From assembly GCF_900129585.1 (NCBI RefSeq), contig NZ_FQWF01000002.1, forward strand, positions 124,001 through 188,000: a stretch of DNA of 64,000 bases, in the 5' to 3' direction. The position numbers were made by a program, and so were the translations under genes. Below, piece after piece: positions 17,022-24,629 of the stretch (positions within the stretch are counted from its first letter, which is position 1; each line of letters opens with the position of its first letter). The notes below the pieces were generated by a model. That model did no database searches, had not been told where the DNA came from, and was given only the letters and a program-made list of their open reading frames with translations. This DNA comes from Flavobacterium micromati (lineage in GTDB: Bacteria > Bacteroidota > Bacteroidia > Flavobacteriales > Flavobacteriaceae).

Positions 17022-18749
17022 ATGGAAATCAAACAAAACATTTTAGACGCATTAAATGAATGGCTTACGCCAACATTTGACAACGAAACTCAAGAAGCAG
17101 TAAAGGAACTAATGACAACTTCTCCGGTAGAACTAGTAGAAAGTTTCTATAAAAATTTAGAGTTTGGAACTGGCGGAATGCGCGGTGTTATGGGCGTTGG
17201 TAACAATCGTATCAATAAATACACGCTTGGAAAAAGTACCCAAGGTCTTTCTAATTATATGCATAAAGTTTTCCCAAACAAGGATTTGAAAGTTGCAATT
17301 GCTTATGATTGCCGACACAACAGTAAATCGTTGGCAAAAGTTGTTGCTGATGTTTTTACTGCCAATGGGATTTCGGTGTACTTATTTTCAGATTTACGAC
17401 CAACTCCTGAGCTATCATTTACTGTAAAACATTTAGGTTGCCAAGCTGGAATCGTGCTCACCGCTTCTCACAATCCGCCGGAATACAATGGTTACAAAGT
17501 GTACTGGGAAGATGGTGGGCAAATAGTGCCGCCAGAAGATGAAGCTATAATTAACACTATTGAAAATTTGAATTACAGTGAAATCAAGTTCGATGCTAAT
17601 GACAATTTGATACACTATATAGATATCGAAGTTGATAAAGCTTTTATCAAATCATCGATTGAAAATGCAAGTTTTAATACACCGGCTGCAGCCAAAGAAA
17701 ATCTAAATATTGTTTTTACATCATTACACGGAACTTCTATCACGTTAGTTCCTGACACTTTATCGCAAGCTGGATATACTAATGTGAACATTGTTCCAGA
17801 GCAAGCAGTTCCAAATGGCGATTTCCCAACTGTAAAATCTCCAAATCCAGAGGAGCCAGAAGCTTTATCAATGGCAACTGCATTAGCTGATAAATTGCAA
17901 GCTGATATTGTGATTGGGACTGATCCTGATTGCGATCGTTTAGGTGTTGCCGTTCGAAATAACGAGGGACAAATGACGTTGTTAAATGGAAATCAAACGA
18001 TGATTTTAATGACTGCTTTTTTATTAGAACAATGGAAAAAAGCAGATAAAATTACTGGTAAACAGTTTGTAGGATCCACTATAGTTTCCACACCTATGAT
18101 GATGGAATTAGCGACAAACTACGTCGTAGAATGCAAAGTAGGATTGACTGGTTTCAAATGGATTGCTAAAATGATCAAGGATTTCCCAGAGTTAGAATTT
18201 ATAGGTGGCGGCGAAGAAAGTTTTGGCTTTATGGTGGGTGATGCTGTTCGTGATAAGGATGCGGTTGCAGCAACTCTATTGATATGTGAAATGGCGGCTC
18301 AAGCCAAAGCAAAAGGAAGTTCGATTTACAAAGAACTACTGAAATTGTATGTTGACAACGGATTTTACAAAGAGCATTTGGTTTCGTTAACCAAAAAAGG
18401 AATCGACGGGTTGCTGGAAATTGGTCAAATGATGATTGACATGAGAGAAAATCCATTGAAAGAAATTAACGGACAAAGAGTTATTATACTTGAAGACTAT
18501 CAATCATCAACTGCTAAAAACTTATTGGATGGAACGGAAACTTTAATGGATATTCCAAAATCGAATGTATTGATTTATTACACTGAGGATGGTTCCAAAA
18601 TTTGTGCAAGACCAAGCGGAACCGAACCAAAAATTAAATTTTATATAAGTGTAAACACCGAATTAGAAGATGTGCAAGATTTTGATGAAGTCGAAAGTAT
18701 TTTAGATAACAAAATAAAAAATATCATTGCAGCGATGCAATTGAACTAA
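17022..18749 (+). CDS. Phospho-sugar mutase (phosphoglucomutase/phosphomannomutase)
   Basis: A 575-residue cytoplasmic enzyme of the alpha-D-phosphohexomutase family, interconverting hexose 1- and 6-phosphates for glycan precursor and sugar metabolism. All four functional loops are visible: the phosphoserine loop TASHNPPEYNGYKVYW with Ser149, the metal loop GTDPDCDRLG, the sugar loop GGGEESFGF and the phosphate-binding loop RPSGTEPKIKFY. The length fits the long bacterial type. It is the intact gene between two broken ones (ORF6N upstream, a DUF1016 remnant downstream). Substrate preference, glucose or mannose, is not resolved. Confidence 0.93.
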   Translation: MEIKQNILDALNEWLTPTFDNETQEAVKELMTTSPVELVESFYKNLEFGTGGMRGVMGVGNNRINKYTLGKSTQGLSNYMHKVFPNKDLKVAIAYDCRHNSKSLAKVVADVFTANGISVYLFSDLRPTPELSFTVKHLGCQAGIVLTASHNPPEYNGYKVYWEDGGQIVPPEDEAIINTIENLNYSEIKFDANDNLIHYIDIEVDKAFIKSSIENASFNTPAAAKENLNIVFTSLHGTSITLVPDTLSQAGYTNVNIVPEQAVPNGDFPTVKSPNPEEPEALSMATALADKLQADIVIGTDPDCDRLGVAVRNNEGQMTLLNGNQTMILMTAFLLEQWKKADKITGKQFVGSTIVSTPMMMELATNYVVECKVGLTGFKWIAKMIKDFPELEFIGGGEESFGFMVGDAVRDKDAVAATLLICEMAAQAKAKGSSIYKELLKLYVDNGFYKEHLVSLTKKGIDGLLEIGQMMIDMRENPLKEINGQRVIILEDYQSSTAKNLLDGTETLMDIPKSNVLIYYTEDGSKICARPSGTEPKIKFYISVNTELEDVQDFDEVESILDNKIKNIIAAMQLN

Positions 18750-18757
18750 ATTTACAA

Positions 18758-19270
18758 GTGGAAAAATTGGATACAAATGACGCTCCAAAACTATTAGAAT
18801 CAATAATTGGTTTAATAGATCAAACGCGTAATTAAGTAGCCAAAACTGTCCATCAAGAACTCAAGTTATTGTATTGGAATATTGAAAAAACTATCAACGA
18901 AGAGGTTTTAAATAATGATAGAGCCTATTATGGAAAGAAATTAATTCCCGTATTAAGTGAAGCACTTACTGAAAAATATGGAGTGGGTTTCAACAAAAGA
19001 AATTTACAAAGCTTAATTAAATACTCTAATAGATGACCTTGCAATTGCGCACACAGCGCCTGCAAAATTGAGCTGGTCACACATTAGGAATTTCATTTAC
19101 ATCACCAACACTGCTAAAATGGAGTTTTATATTCAAGTGCCTATCTGAAAAAATGAATAATTCTCACTTAAGCGCAAATAAAAGTTGCAGAATAACTGAC
19201 ACTGTTTCCTGAAAAAAGAATATTATTAGAAAAAGCTATAGCCATAGCAGAACACAACAATAAAAAATAA
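18758..19270 (+). pseudogene. Decayed DUF1016/YhcG-type PDDEXK nuclease gene
   Basis: Three blocks of the DUF1016 (YhcG) family can be read in shifting frames. Block 1 from GTG 18758 includes LKLLYWNIEKTINEEVL, NNDRAYYGKKLIPVLSEAL and TEKYGVGFNKRNLQSLIKY, but is interrupted by TAA at 18833 and ends at TGA 19034. Block 2, one frame over, reads LAIAHTAPAKLSWSHIRNF and YITNTAKMEFYIQVP, stopping at 19146. Block 3 returns to the first frame with FPEKRILLEKAIAIAEHN to TAA 19268-19270. Family members are about 350 residues; only about 170 codons remain, so the catalytic part is largely deleted. The msbA-like ATG directly abuts the final stop. Confidence 0.75.
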
Positions 19271-21097
19271 ATGAGCAATCTCAAGAAATTATTACCTTAT
19301 ACAAAACCCTATAAATCGCACATCATTTGGAATGTGATTTATAACATTTTATACGCTTTGTTTAGCACTATTTCAATGCTTACGCTACTTCCCGTTATGG
19401 ACGTACTTTTTGGGAAAACAAAAACAGTGCTTATAAAACCAATTTACTCAGGAATAGGCGATATAAAACAATTTGGAACAGATTATATGCACTTCCAAAT
19501 TTCTACATTGACAAAAGGAAACAGCATTGAAGTTGCCTTATTATTTGTAGTTCTTTTGATAATGACAACATTTCTATTTAAAAACTTATTCAATTATTTG
19601 GCGTCTTACCATATCATGCATCTTAAAAACGGCGTGTTAAAGGATTTGCGGAAATCAATGTATAATAAAATTATAGAATTACCAATTTCGTTCTATTCGG
19701 AGAAACGAAAAGGAGATATTATGGCTCGAATGCTAGGAGATGTAAATGAGGTACAAAACTCCTTTTTTTCGATTTTAGAATTGATAATAAAAGAACCTTT
19801 AACTATTATTTTTGCGCTTGTTACAATGTTTATCATTAGCACTAAACTAACGTTATTCGTTTTAATTTTTTTACCAATATCAGGATATATCATTTCCAAA
19901 TTAGCGAAAAATTTAAGAGCACAATCATTAGAGGCGCAACGAGAAAGTGGATTTTTAATATCCATAGTTGATGAAACTTTGGGCGGATTGAAAGTAATTA
20001 AAAGCTACAATGCCGAACCCAATTTTAAAAGCAGATTCAATGATTCCGTAACACGATTATTAGATTTATCCAACAGCATAGGCGGTAGAAATAATTTAGC
20101 TACGCCATTAAGTGAGTTTCTGGGTGTAACAACTATCGCAATTTTACTTTTTTACGGGGGTAACTTGGTTTTAATTGAAAAAACTTTGGATGGATCATCA
20201 TTCATTGTTTATCTAACATTAGCATTTAATATTTTAACTCCGGCAAAAGCAATTTCTAAAGCTTCGTATGCTGTAAAAAATGGTTTAGCTGCGGCAGAGC
20301 GTGTTTTTGAAGTTCTAGAAGTTGAAAACGAAATAACATCTAAAGAAAATGCTGTTCAGAAAAATTCTTTTGAATCGGATATTACGATAAAAAATATCAA
20401 CTTTAAATATGAAGATGAGAACGTTCTAAAAAACTTTTCACTGCAAGTCAAAAAAGGTCAAACGATCGCGCTTGTGGGACAATCAGGAAGTGGAAAAAGT
20501 ACGATTGCCAATTTATTAACTCGATTCTACGATGTCAACGAAGGAACAATTACGATTGATGGAATAGACATAAAAGACCTGCATTTGCAATCGCTACGCG
20601 GTTTAATGGGACTTGTTACGCAAGACAGTATTTTATTTAATGATACGATTAAAGCTAATATTTCTTTAGGACAACTTGATGCAACTGATGAGGAAATTAT
20701 CGAAGCTTTGAAAATTGCGAATGCTTATGAATTTGTAAAAGATTTACCAAAAGGAATTCACACCAACATTGGCGACAGCGGAAACAAGCTTTCTGGTGGA
20801 CAAAAACAAAGATTGTCAATAGCGAGAGCGGTTTTGAAAAACCCGCCAATTATGATTTTGGACGAGGCTACCTCAGCATTAGATACTGAAAGTGAAAAAT
20901 TTGTGCAAGTTGCATTAGAAAATATGATGCAAAATAGAACTTCTATTGTCATTGCGCACAGACTTTCCACTATTCAAAAAGCAGATACGATTGTGGTAAT
21001 GCAAAAAGGAAAAATTGTAGAACAAGGCAATCACGAAGAATTAATTGCAATGAACGGAGTTTATAATAAATTAGTAAGCTTACAATCTTTGGAATAG
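19271..21097 (+). CDS. MsbA-like ABC exporter (fused membrane and ATPase domains)
   Basis: A 608-residue half-transporter that dimerises. The membrane domain (about 15-320) has six helices, with the coupling region SEKRKGDIMARMLGDVNEVQ. The ATPase domain starts at about 370 with Walker A GQSGSGKST, Q-loop VTQDSILF, signature KLSGGQKQRLSIARA, Walker B PIMILDEATSALD and switch His in IVIAHRLSTIQKAD. Family members flip lipid A core or other lipid-linked products across the inner membrane. Its ATG directly abuts the end of the DUF1016 remnant, so its original promoter may have been altered when that gene decayed. Confidence 0.9.
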   Translation: MSNLKKLLPYTKPYKSHIIWNVIYNILYALFSTISMLTLLPVMDVLFGKTKTVLIKPIYSGIGDIKQFGTDYMHFQISTLTKGNSIEVALLFVVLLIMTTFLFKNLFNYLASYHIMHLKNGVLKDLRKSMYNKIIELPISFYSEKRKGDIMARMLGDVNEVQNSFFSILELIIKEPLTIIFALVTMFIISTKLTLFVLIFLPISGYIISKLAKNLRAQSLEAQRESGFLISIVDETLGGLKVIKSYNAEPNFKSRFNDSVTRLLDLSNSIGGRNNLATPLSEFLGVTTIAILLFYGGNLVLIEKTLDGSSFIVYLTLAFNILTPAKAISKASYAVKNGLAAAERVFEVLEVENEITSKENAVQKNSFESDITIKNINFKYEDENVLKNFSLQVKKGQTIALVGQSGSGKSTIANLLTRFYDVNEGTITIDGIDIKDLHLQSLRGLMGLVTQDSILFNDTIKANISLGQLDATDEEIIEALKIANAYEFVKDLPKGIHTNIGDSGNKLSGGQKQRLSIARAVLKNPPIMILDEATSALDTESEKFVQVALENMMQNRTSIVIAHRLSTIQKADTIVVMQKGKIVEQGNHEELIAMNGVYNKLVSLQSLE

Positions 21098-21139
21098 AAA
21101 AAGAGTTTGGAGCTGTTTACTTATTTTAAAAATTAAAAA

Positions 21140-21841
21140 ATGTACATCAACAATCCATGCATTAAGCTTCCCAATGATACAAATACCGTTGTATGGAAAT
21201 ATCTTGATTTGTCAAAATTTTTAGATTTACTACTATCGCATAAACTATTCATGTCGCGCTCAGATAAATTTGAGGATCAGTATGAAGGTACTTTTAGCGA
21301 ACCAACATTTGAGGAAATCAAGAAGCTTGCAATAGATAATCCTGATTTTTTAAATCACTACAAAACGCACAGAGAAAAAGTAGCAGTTAGTAGTTGGCAT
21401 ATAAATGAATACGAATCATTTGCGATGTGGCAAATTTTTACACAAAACAGTGAAGGATTAGCTATTCAATCCACTATTGGTCGCTTGCAGCGATCATTAC
21501 GTCCTGAAACTGATTTTGAGCAATACATTGGCGAAGTTAACTACATTGATTACAAGAAGGAACTCATTCCGTTTGATGATTCATTTTTCCCTTTTTTGTT
21601 TAAACGAAAGAGTTTTCAATATGAACGAGAAGTTCGCGTTATTACTGATATTGGCGAAAGCGACCTACAAATTAATGAGGGATTAAAGATTAGTGTGGAT
21701 ATAAACGAACTGATCGAAAAGATATACATACACCCGAAATCAGAAAACTGGTATAAAAACTTGGTGATTCAATTAGTGAAACAATTGGGATTTAAATTTA
21801 CTATTGAAAAATCAGATTTAGAAAGTGATATTTTGATTTAA
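21140..21841 (+). CDS. DUF2971 family protein
   Basis: A 233-residue soluble protein. The start matches the DUF2971 pattern VVWKYLDLSKFLDLLLSHKLFMSRSDKFEDQYEG, and SWHINEYESFAMWQIF and QYEREVRVITDI further on are also typical of the family. DUF2971 has no established biochemical function, although members are common in accessory and defence-like regions. The last residues IEKSDLESDILI reappear, decayed, at 23705-23780, showing that a second copy once existed nearby. No partner gene is apparent. Confidence 0.75.
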   Translation: MYINNPCIKLPNDTNTVVWKYLDLSKFLDLLLSHKLFMSRSDKFEDQYEGTFSEPTFEEIKKLAIDNPDFLNHYKTHREKVAVSSWHINEYESFAMWQIFTQNSEGLAIQSTIGRLQRSLRPETDFEQYIGEVNYIDYKKELIPFDDSFFPFLFKRKSFQYEREVRVITDIGESDLQINEGLKISVDINELIEKIYIHPKSENWYKNLVIQLVKQLGFKFTIEKSDLESDILI

Positions 21842-22189
21842 TTTCGAACTATCACTCTTAGGCTTCATCCTTTTATTTTGAAATCCTTTTTGAACTTTAA
21901 GCAATTGCATTCTTTTCATTTTCAGTAATATTTCTGCATCATCTTGGCCTTCACTTGAAGCGATGCCAAAAAATTAGATAAGTAGTTCCATCTTTTTAAT
22001 AAAATTTTAAAAAAAATCCATTTGGACGAAACTTGACCTATTTTGCAAATCAATAAATCTGGAATCTGTGCGATTTTAAAGCAACCCTTACTATTGACTA
22101 ATTAAATTAAACAACCTAGAGGTAATTGCATTTCACTTAAATTAGTAGAAGAAAAAAAAATAATACTAGCACAATAGTTTTTTTTTAAA
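21842..22189. other. Gene-poor stretch after the DUF2971 gene
   Basis: About 350 AT-rich bases. A minus-strand open stretch of about 45 codons (around 21967-21815) exists but has no start codon and no family resemblance I recognise; it may be the end of a deleted gene. I see no RNA gene and no clear hairpin. Confidence 0.35.
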
Positions 22190-22233
22190 TAATTGAGAGT
22201 TATTTAGCATAATAATGTATTTTAGCCGCAAAA
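22190..22233 (+). promoter_or_regulatory. Possible promoter for the small membrane protein genes
   Basis: TTG near 22194 and TATTTTAG near 22218 (seven of eight matches to TAnnTTTG) with about 22 bases between, upstream of the start at 22260. The match is imperfect. Confidence 0.3.
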
Positions 22234-22259
22234 TATTAACAAATTAAGCATTACAAAAA

Positions 22260-22511
22260 ATGGAACATAATGATCTCAAAAACTTGACTAACGAAGATTT
22301 AGAAATAGAATTTAAAAAAAGAAAATCAGCTCGCACATTTGCTGGTTTTTATACTGGGATGTTTATTGGTATTGCAGTTTGGAGTACCGTAAAAAACGGA
22401 TTCGGCTTGTTGACTTTTTTACCTATTCTGGTATCATATTTTTTTAGAAAAACGAGCACGAATTATAATGAAATCAAACAAGAAATGGCAATTAGAAAAA
22501 GCACCTTGTAA
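22260..22511 (+). CDS. Small two-helix membrane protein
   Basis: 83 residues beginning MEHNDLKNLTNEDLEIEFKKRK, with two hydrophobic segments (about 26-43 and 48-63) and a charged C-terminal tail KQEMAIRKSTL. It resembles the next gene in layout: an acidic NxxEDL/NEEL start, two helices, then K-E-x-x-R near the end. The two are probably diverged paralogues. I do not recognise a functional family. It is the first of three short genes reading the same way toward the DUF3667 gene. Confidence 0.65.
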   Translation: MEHNDLKNLTNEDLEIEFKKRKSARTFAGFYTGMFIGIAVWSTVKNGFGLLTFLPILVSYFFRKTSTNYNEIKQEMAIRKSTL

Positions 22512-22577
22512 ACTACCTTTAAACTATTGCAAATCAAAAAAATTAATCAGCTATCAAATTTAAACCAACTCAAAATT

Positions 22578-22838
22578 ATGAAAAAAAATACCTTGGCAGA
22601 AATATCAAATGAAGAACTTTTAAAAAAAAGAGATTTGATGAAAGGAGTAACAATTGGGTTTTCGATTATATACCTTTTTGTCCTGGCTTTCATCCTTTAT
22701 CTTGTCTTGACAAGAGGCTTTAAAAACATTTCACCTGTCGTATTATTTACTCCTGTCTTTATTTGCACTATAACATTAATGCCATTCCTAATCTATTTTG
22801 GAATGTTGAAAAAAGAAATGAAATCCAGACAACTTTAA
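22578..22838 (+). CDS. Small two-helix membrane protein, paralogue of the previous gene
   Basis: 86 residues from ATG 22578 (MKKNTLAEISNEELLKKRDLM). The frame is open back to a TTG at 22527, but that extension lacks homology and the ATG gives the same N-terminal motif as the preceding gene. Two hydrophobic segments lie at about 24-44 and 54-76, followed by KKEMKSRQL. The function is unknown. The next gene starts 15 bases later, which supports co-transcription. Confidence 0.65.
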   Translation: MKKNTLAEISNEELLKKRDLMKGVTIGFSIIYLFVLAFILYLVLTRGFKNISPVVLFTPVFICTITLMPFLIYFGMLKKEMKSRQL

Positions 22839-22853
22839 TTCACCTCACAATCA

Positions 22854-23651
22854 ATGGAACAAAATTGTCAAAACTGCAGCACTCTAATTCTTAATAATTT
22901 CTGCGATAATTGTGGACAGAAAAAATTTAAAAAAATAGACCGAAAATACATTTGGGATGAGATTCAATACACTTTCTTACATACCAATAAAGGATTTCTA
23001 TATTCGATAAAAAACATTATCAAGAATCCAGGGAAAACAGCGAGAGCGTTCATTGACGGAAATAGAGTAAATCATTATAAACCAATATTGTTGGTATTTG
23101 TGTTAAGTGGTATCTCCACTTTTATCTCGGTAAAAATAATTGGTTTCGAAAAAATCATGAGTGCATTTTATGCGAAGGAAACTCTCAACTCTGGATATAT
23201 GAATGATGTAATAACTTCTCTTAAAAGCTATAATTCAATTTTGATGCTATTGTTTGTTCCCGTCTTTGCATTAACGACCAAACTTGCATTTAGAAAATGG
23301 GGAAATAACTATTATGAACACATGGTAATGAATGCTTATATTGTTTGCGTTTACACTCTCTTTAGCATTATGATAATTAGTCCGTTACTCTATCTTTTCA
23401 AAAATAATATGGACTATTTTACAGTGATCTCAAGTTTGACAATGTTAAGTGTTCCTTTTATTTTAATTTGGTTTTTTAAAGGATTTTATCCAGACAAGTC
23501 ACTAAAAAGTATTTTTGGTAGTGTACTTATAACTTTTACTTTTTTATCTGTTTTGTTTTTACTTTTAATGGTACTTGCGGTTATTGGAGGTGTTATTTAT
23601 GCCATGGTCGCTGGACCGGAAGCACTAGAGTATTTCAAGCCTAAACAATAA
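22854..23651 (+). CDS. DUF3667 family membrane protein with N-terminal zinc ribbon
   Basis: A 265-residue protein. Residues 5-21 hold two CxxC pairs (CQNCSTLILNNFCDNC), a zinc-ribbon head. KKIDRKYIWDEIQYTFLHTNKGFLYSIKN is the conserved DUF3667 core, followed by FIDGNRVNHYKPILLVFVLSG and then about five hydrophobic segments to residue 255. DUF3667 is widespread in Bacteroidota with no known role. It is the third gene of the small-membrane-protein cluster and ends at a terminator built on the remnant of a DUF2971 gene. Confidence 0.85.
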   Translation: MEQNCQNCSTLILNNFCDNCGQKKFKKIDRKYIWDEIQYTFLHTNKGFLYSIKNIIKNPGKTARAFIDGNRVNHYKPILLVFVLSGISTFISVKIIGFEKIMSAFYAKETLNSGYMNDVITSLKSYNSILMLLFVPVFALTTKLAFRKWGNNYYEHMVMNAYIVCVYTLFSIMIISPLLYLFKNNMDYFTVISSLTMLSVPFILIWFFKGFYPDKSLKSIFGSVLITFTFLSVLFLLLMVLAVIGGVIYAMVAGPEALEYFKPKQ

Positions 23652-23686
23652 TTATAAGTATATATTTAAAGCGAATAATTATAAAA

Positions 23687-23732
23687 AAAACCTAGTTGTT
23701 TGAACAATTAAAACAGCTAGGTTTTGAATTTT
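23687..23732 (+). terminator. Terminator after the DUF3667 gene
   Basis: Fifteen-base stem AAAACCTAGTTGTTT (23687-23701) / AAACAGCTAGGTTTT (23711-23725) with one G-T pair and a nine-base loop, then GAATTTTG. The right arm lies within the DUF2971 remnant. Confidence 0.7.
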
Positions 23733-23780
23733 GATATTGAAATCGAAAAATCAGACTTGGAAAGTGAGATTTTAATCTAA
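23705..23780 (+). pseudogene. 3' remnant of a second DUF2971 gene
   Basis: In two frames separated by a one-base shift at 23732 this reads QLKQLGFEF and then DIEIEKSDLESEILI followed by a stop. It matches the C terminus of the intact DUF2971 protein (QLVKQLGFKF, TIEKSDLESDILI) 2 kb upstream at both protein and DNA level. Only about 25 codons survive. Confidence 0.75.
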
Positions 23781-23785
23781 CATTT

Positions 23786-24508
23786 TTATACAGGCTCATA
23801 ACTAATCGCTTCCCATTCCTTTTTTGATAAGTCGATGTAGTAATAATTTACTACATCTTTCTTGTCAAATTGGCCGTTTTTATTCGTATCCTCAACTGTT
23901 CTATAATACAATCTGTTTTTAGATTCGATCAATTTCCAATCGATTAATTCCTGAAAATCAATTGAAATTTTCGTGAATTTTTCGCCACTTATTTTACTTA
24001 AGTACAGTGCTTTTATATCACTAGTGTCCAGTTTTCCATCTTTGTTAGTGTCGATGTCAAACATTGTATAAACCATAATTTGATTATTTGTTCTTTCAGC
24101 AACTTTTTTTAAATAAGTGGCAGTTTGAATTAAAACTGGTTTTTCAGTCAATTTTTTAATAGAATCGGAATCGATTTTTTGAAATTTAATATTTTGTAAA
24201 AAACCAGTAATTTCAAATTCCCCATAATTCGATATAGTGAAACTCAAGTCATTTACACTTGACGAACCATACCGAGCCTTAGTTCCTTTTTCCCGAATAC
24301 TTAAATCGGCAATTGGATGAAGTAAATAGTCAGTTCCCTCCATTTGCAGTGGTAAATCAGCGATTTGTATCTGTGATGAATCCGATCTCGCCACTAATTT
24401 TTCTTTTGCATTTTGGTCGTAAGTCACTTTTGGTTTTTCAACTTCCTCTTTGCAACTTGCTAAAAGTAAAACTGCTATTGCTATAAATGTAAAATGTAAT
24501 TTTTTCAT
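23786..24508 (-). CDS. Lipoprotein with two EF-hand-like calcium loops
   Basis: 240 residues. The lipoprotein signal MKKLHFTFIAIAVLLLASC places the lipidated Cys at 19. Two acidic loops of EF-hand/dockerin type are seen: DIDTNKDGKLDTSDIKALYL (about 150-169) and EDTNKNGQFDKKDVVNYYYI (about 208-227). These are spaced like a calcium-binding pair. The remainder shows no recognised domain. A well-formed promoter lies 21-49 bases upstream, so it is monocistronic. It is probably anchored in the outer membrane facing the periplasm; the function is unknown. Confidence 0.75.
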   Translation of the reverse strand: MKKLHFTFIAIAVLLLASCKEEVEKPKVTYDQNAKEKLVARSDSSQIQIADLPLQMEGTDYLLHPIADLSIREKGTKARYGSSSVNDLSFTISNYGEFEITGFLQNIKFQKIDSDSIKKLTEKPVLIQTATYLKKVAERTNNQIMVYTMFDIDTNKDGKLDTSDIKALYLSKISGEKFTKISIDFQELIDWKLIESKNRLYYRTVEDTNKNGQFDKKDVVNYYYIDLSKKEWEAISYEPV

Positions 24509-24528
24509 GATTTGATACTATTAAAATT

Positions 24529-24557
24529 CAAATGTAGTCATTTTAAAAAAATGGCAA
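24529..24557 (-). promoter_or_regulatory. Promoter of the EF-hand lipoprotein gene
   Basis: On the minus strand TTG (24557-24555), an 18-base spacer and TACATTTG (24536-24529), 21 bases before the start. Confidence 0.68.
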
Positions 24558-24629
24558 CATTATTCAAGACCTGATTTGCAAAATTAAACTAAACTCAAAA
24601 AGTTAAATATAAGTGCTAGTAATCTTCAG

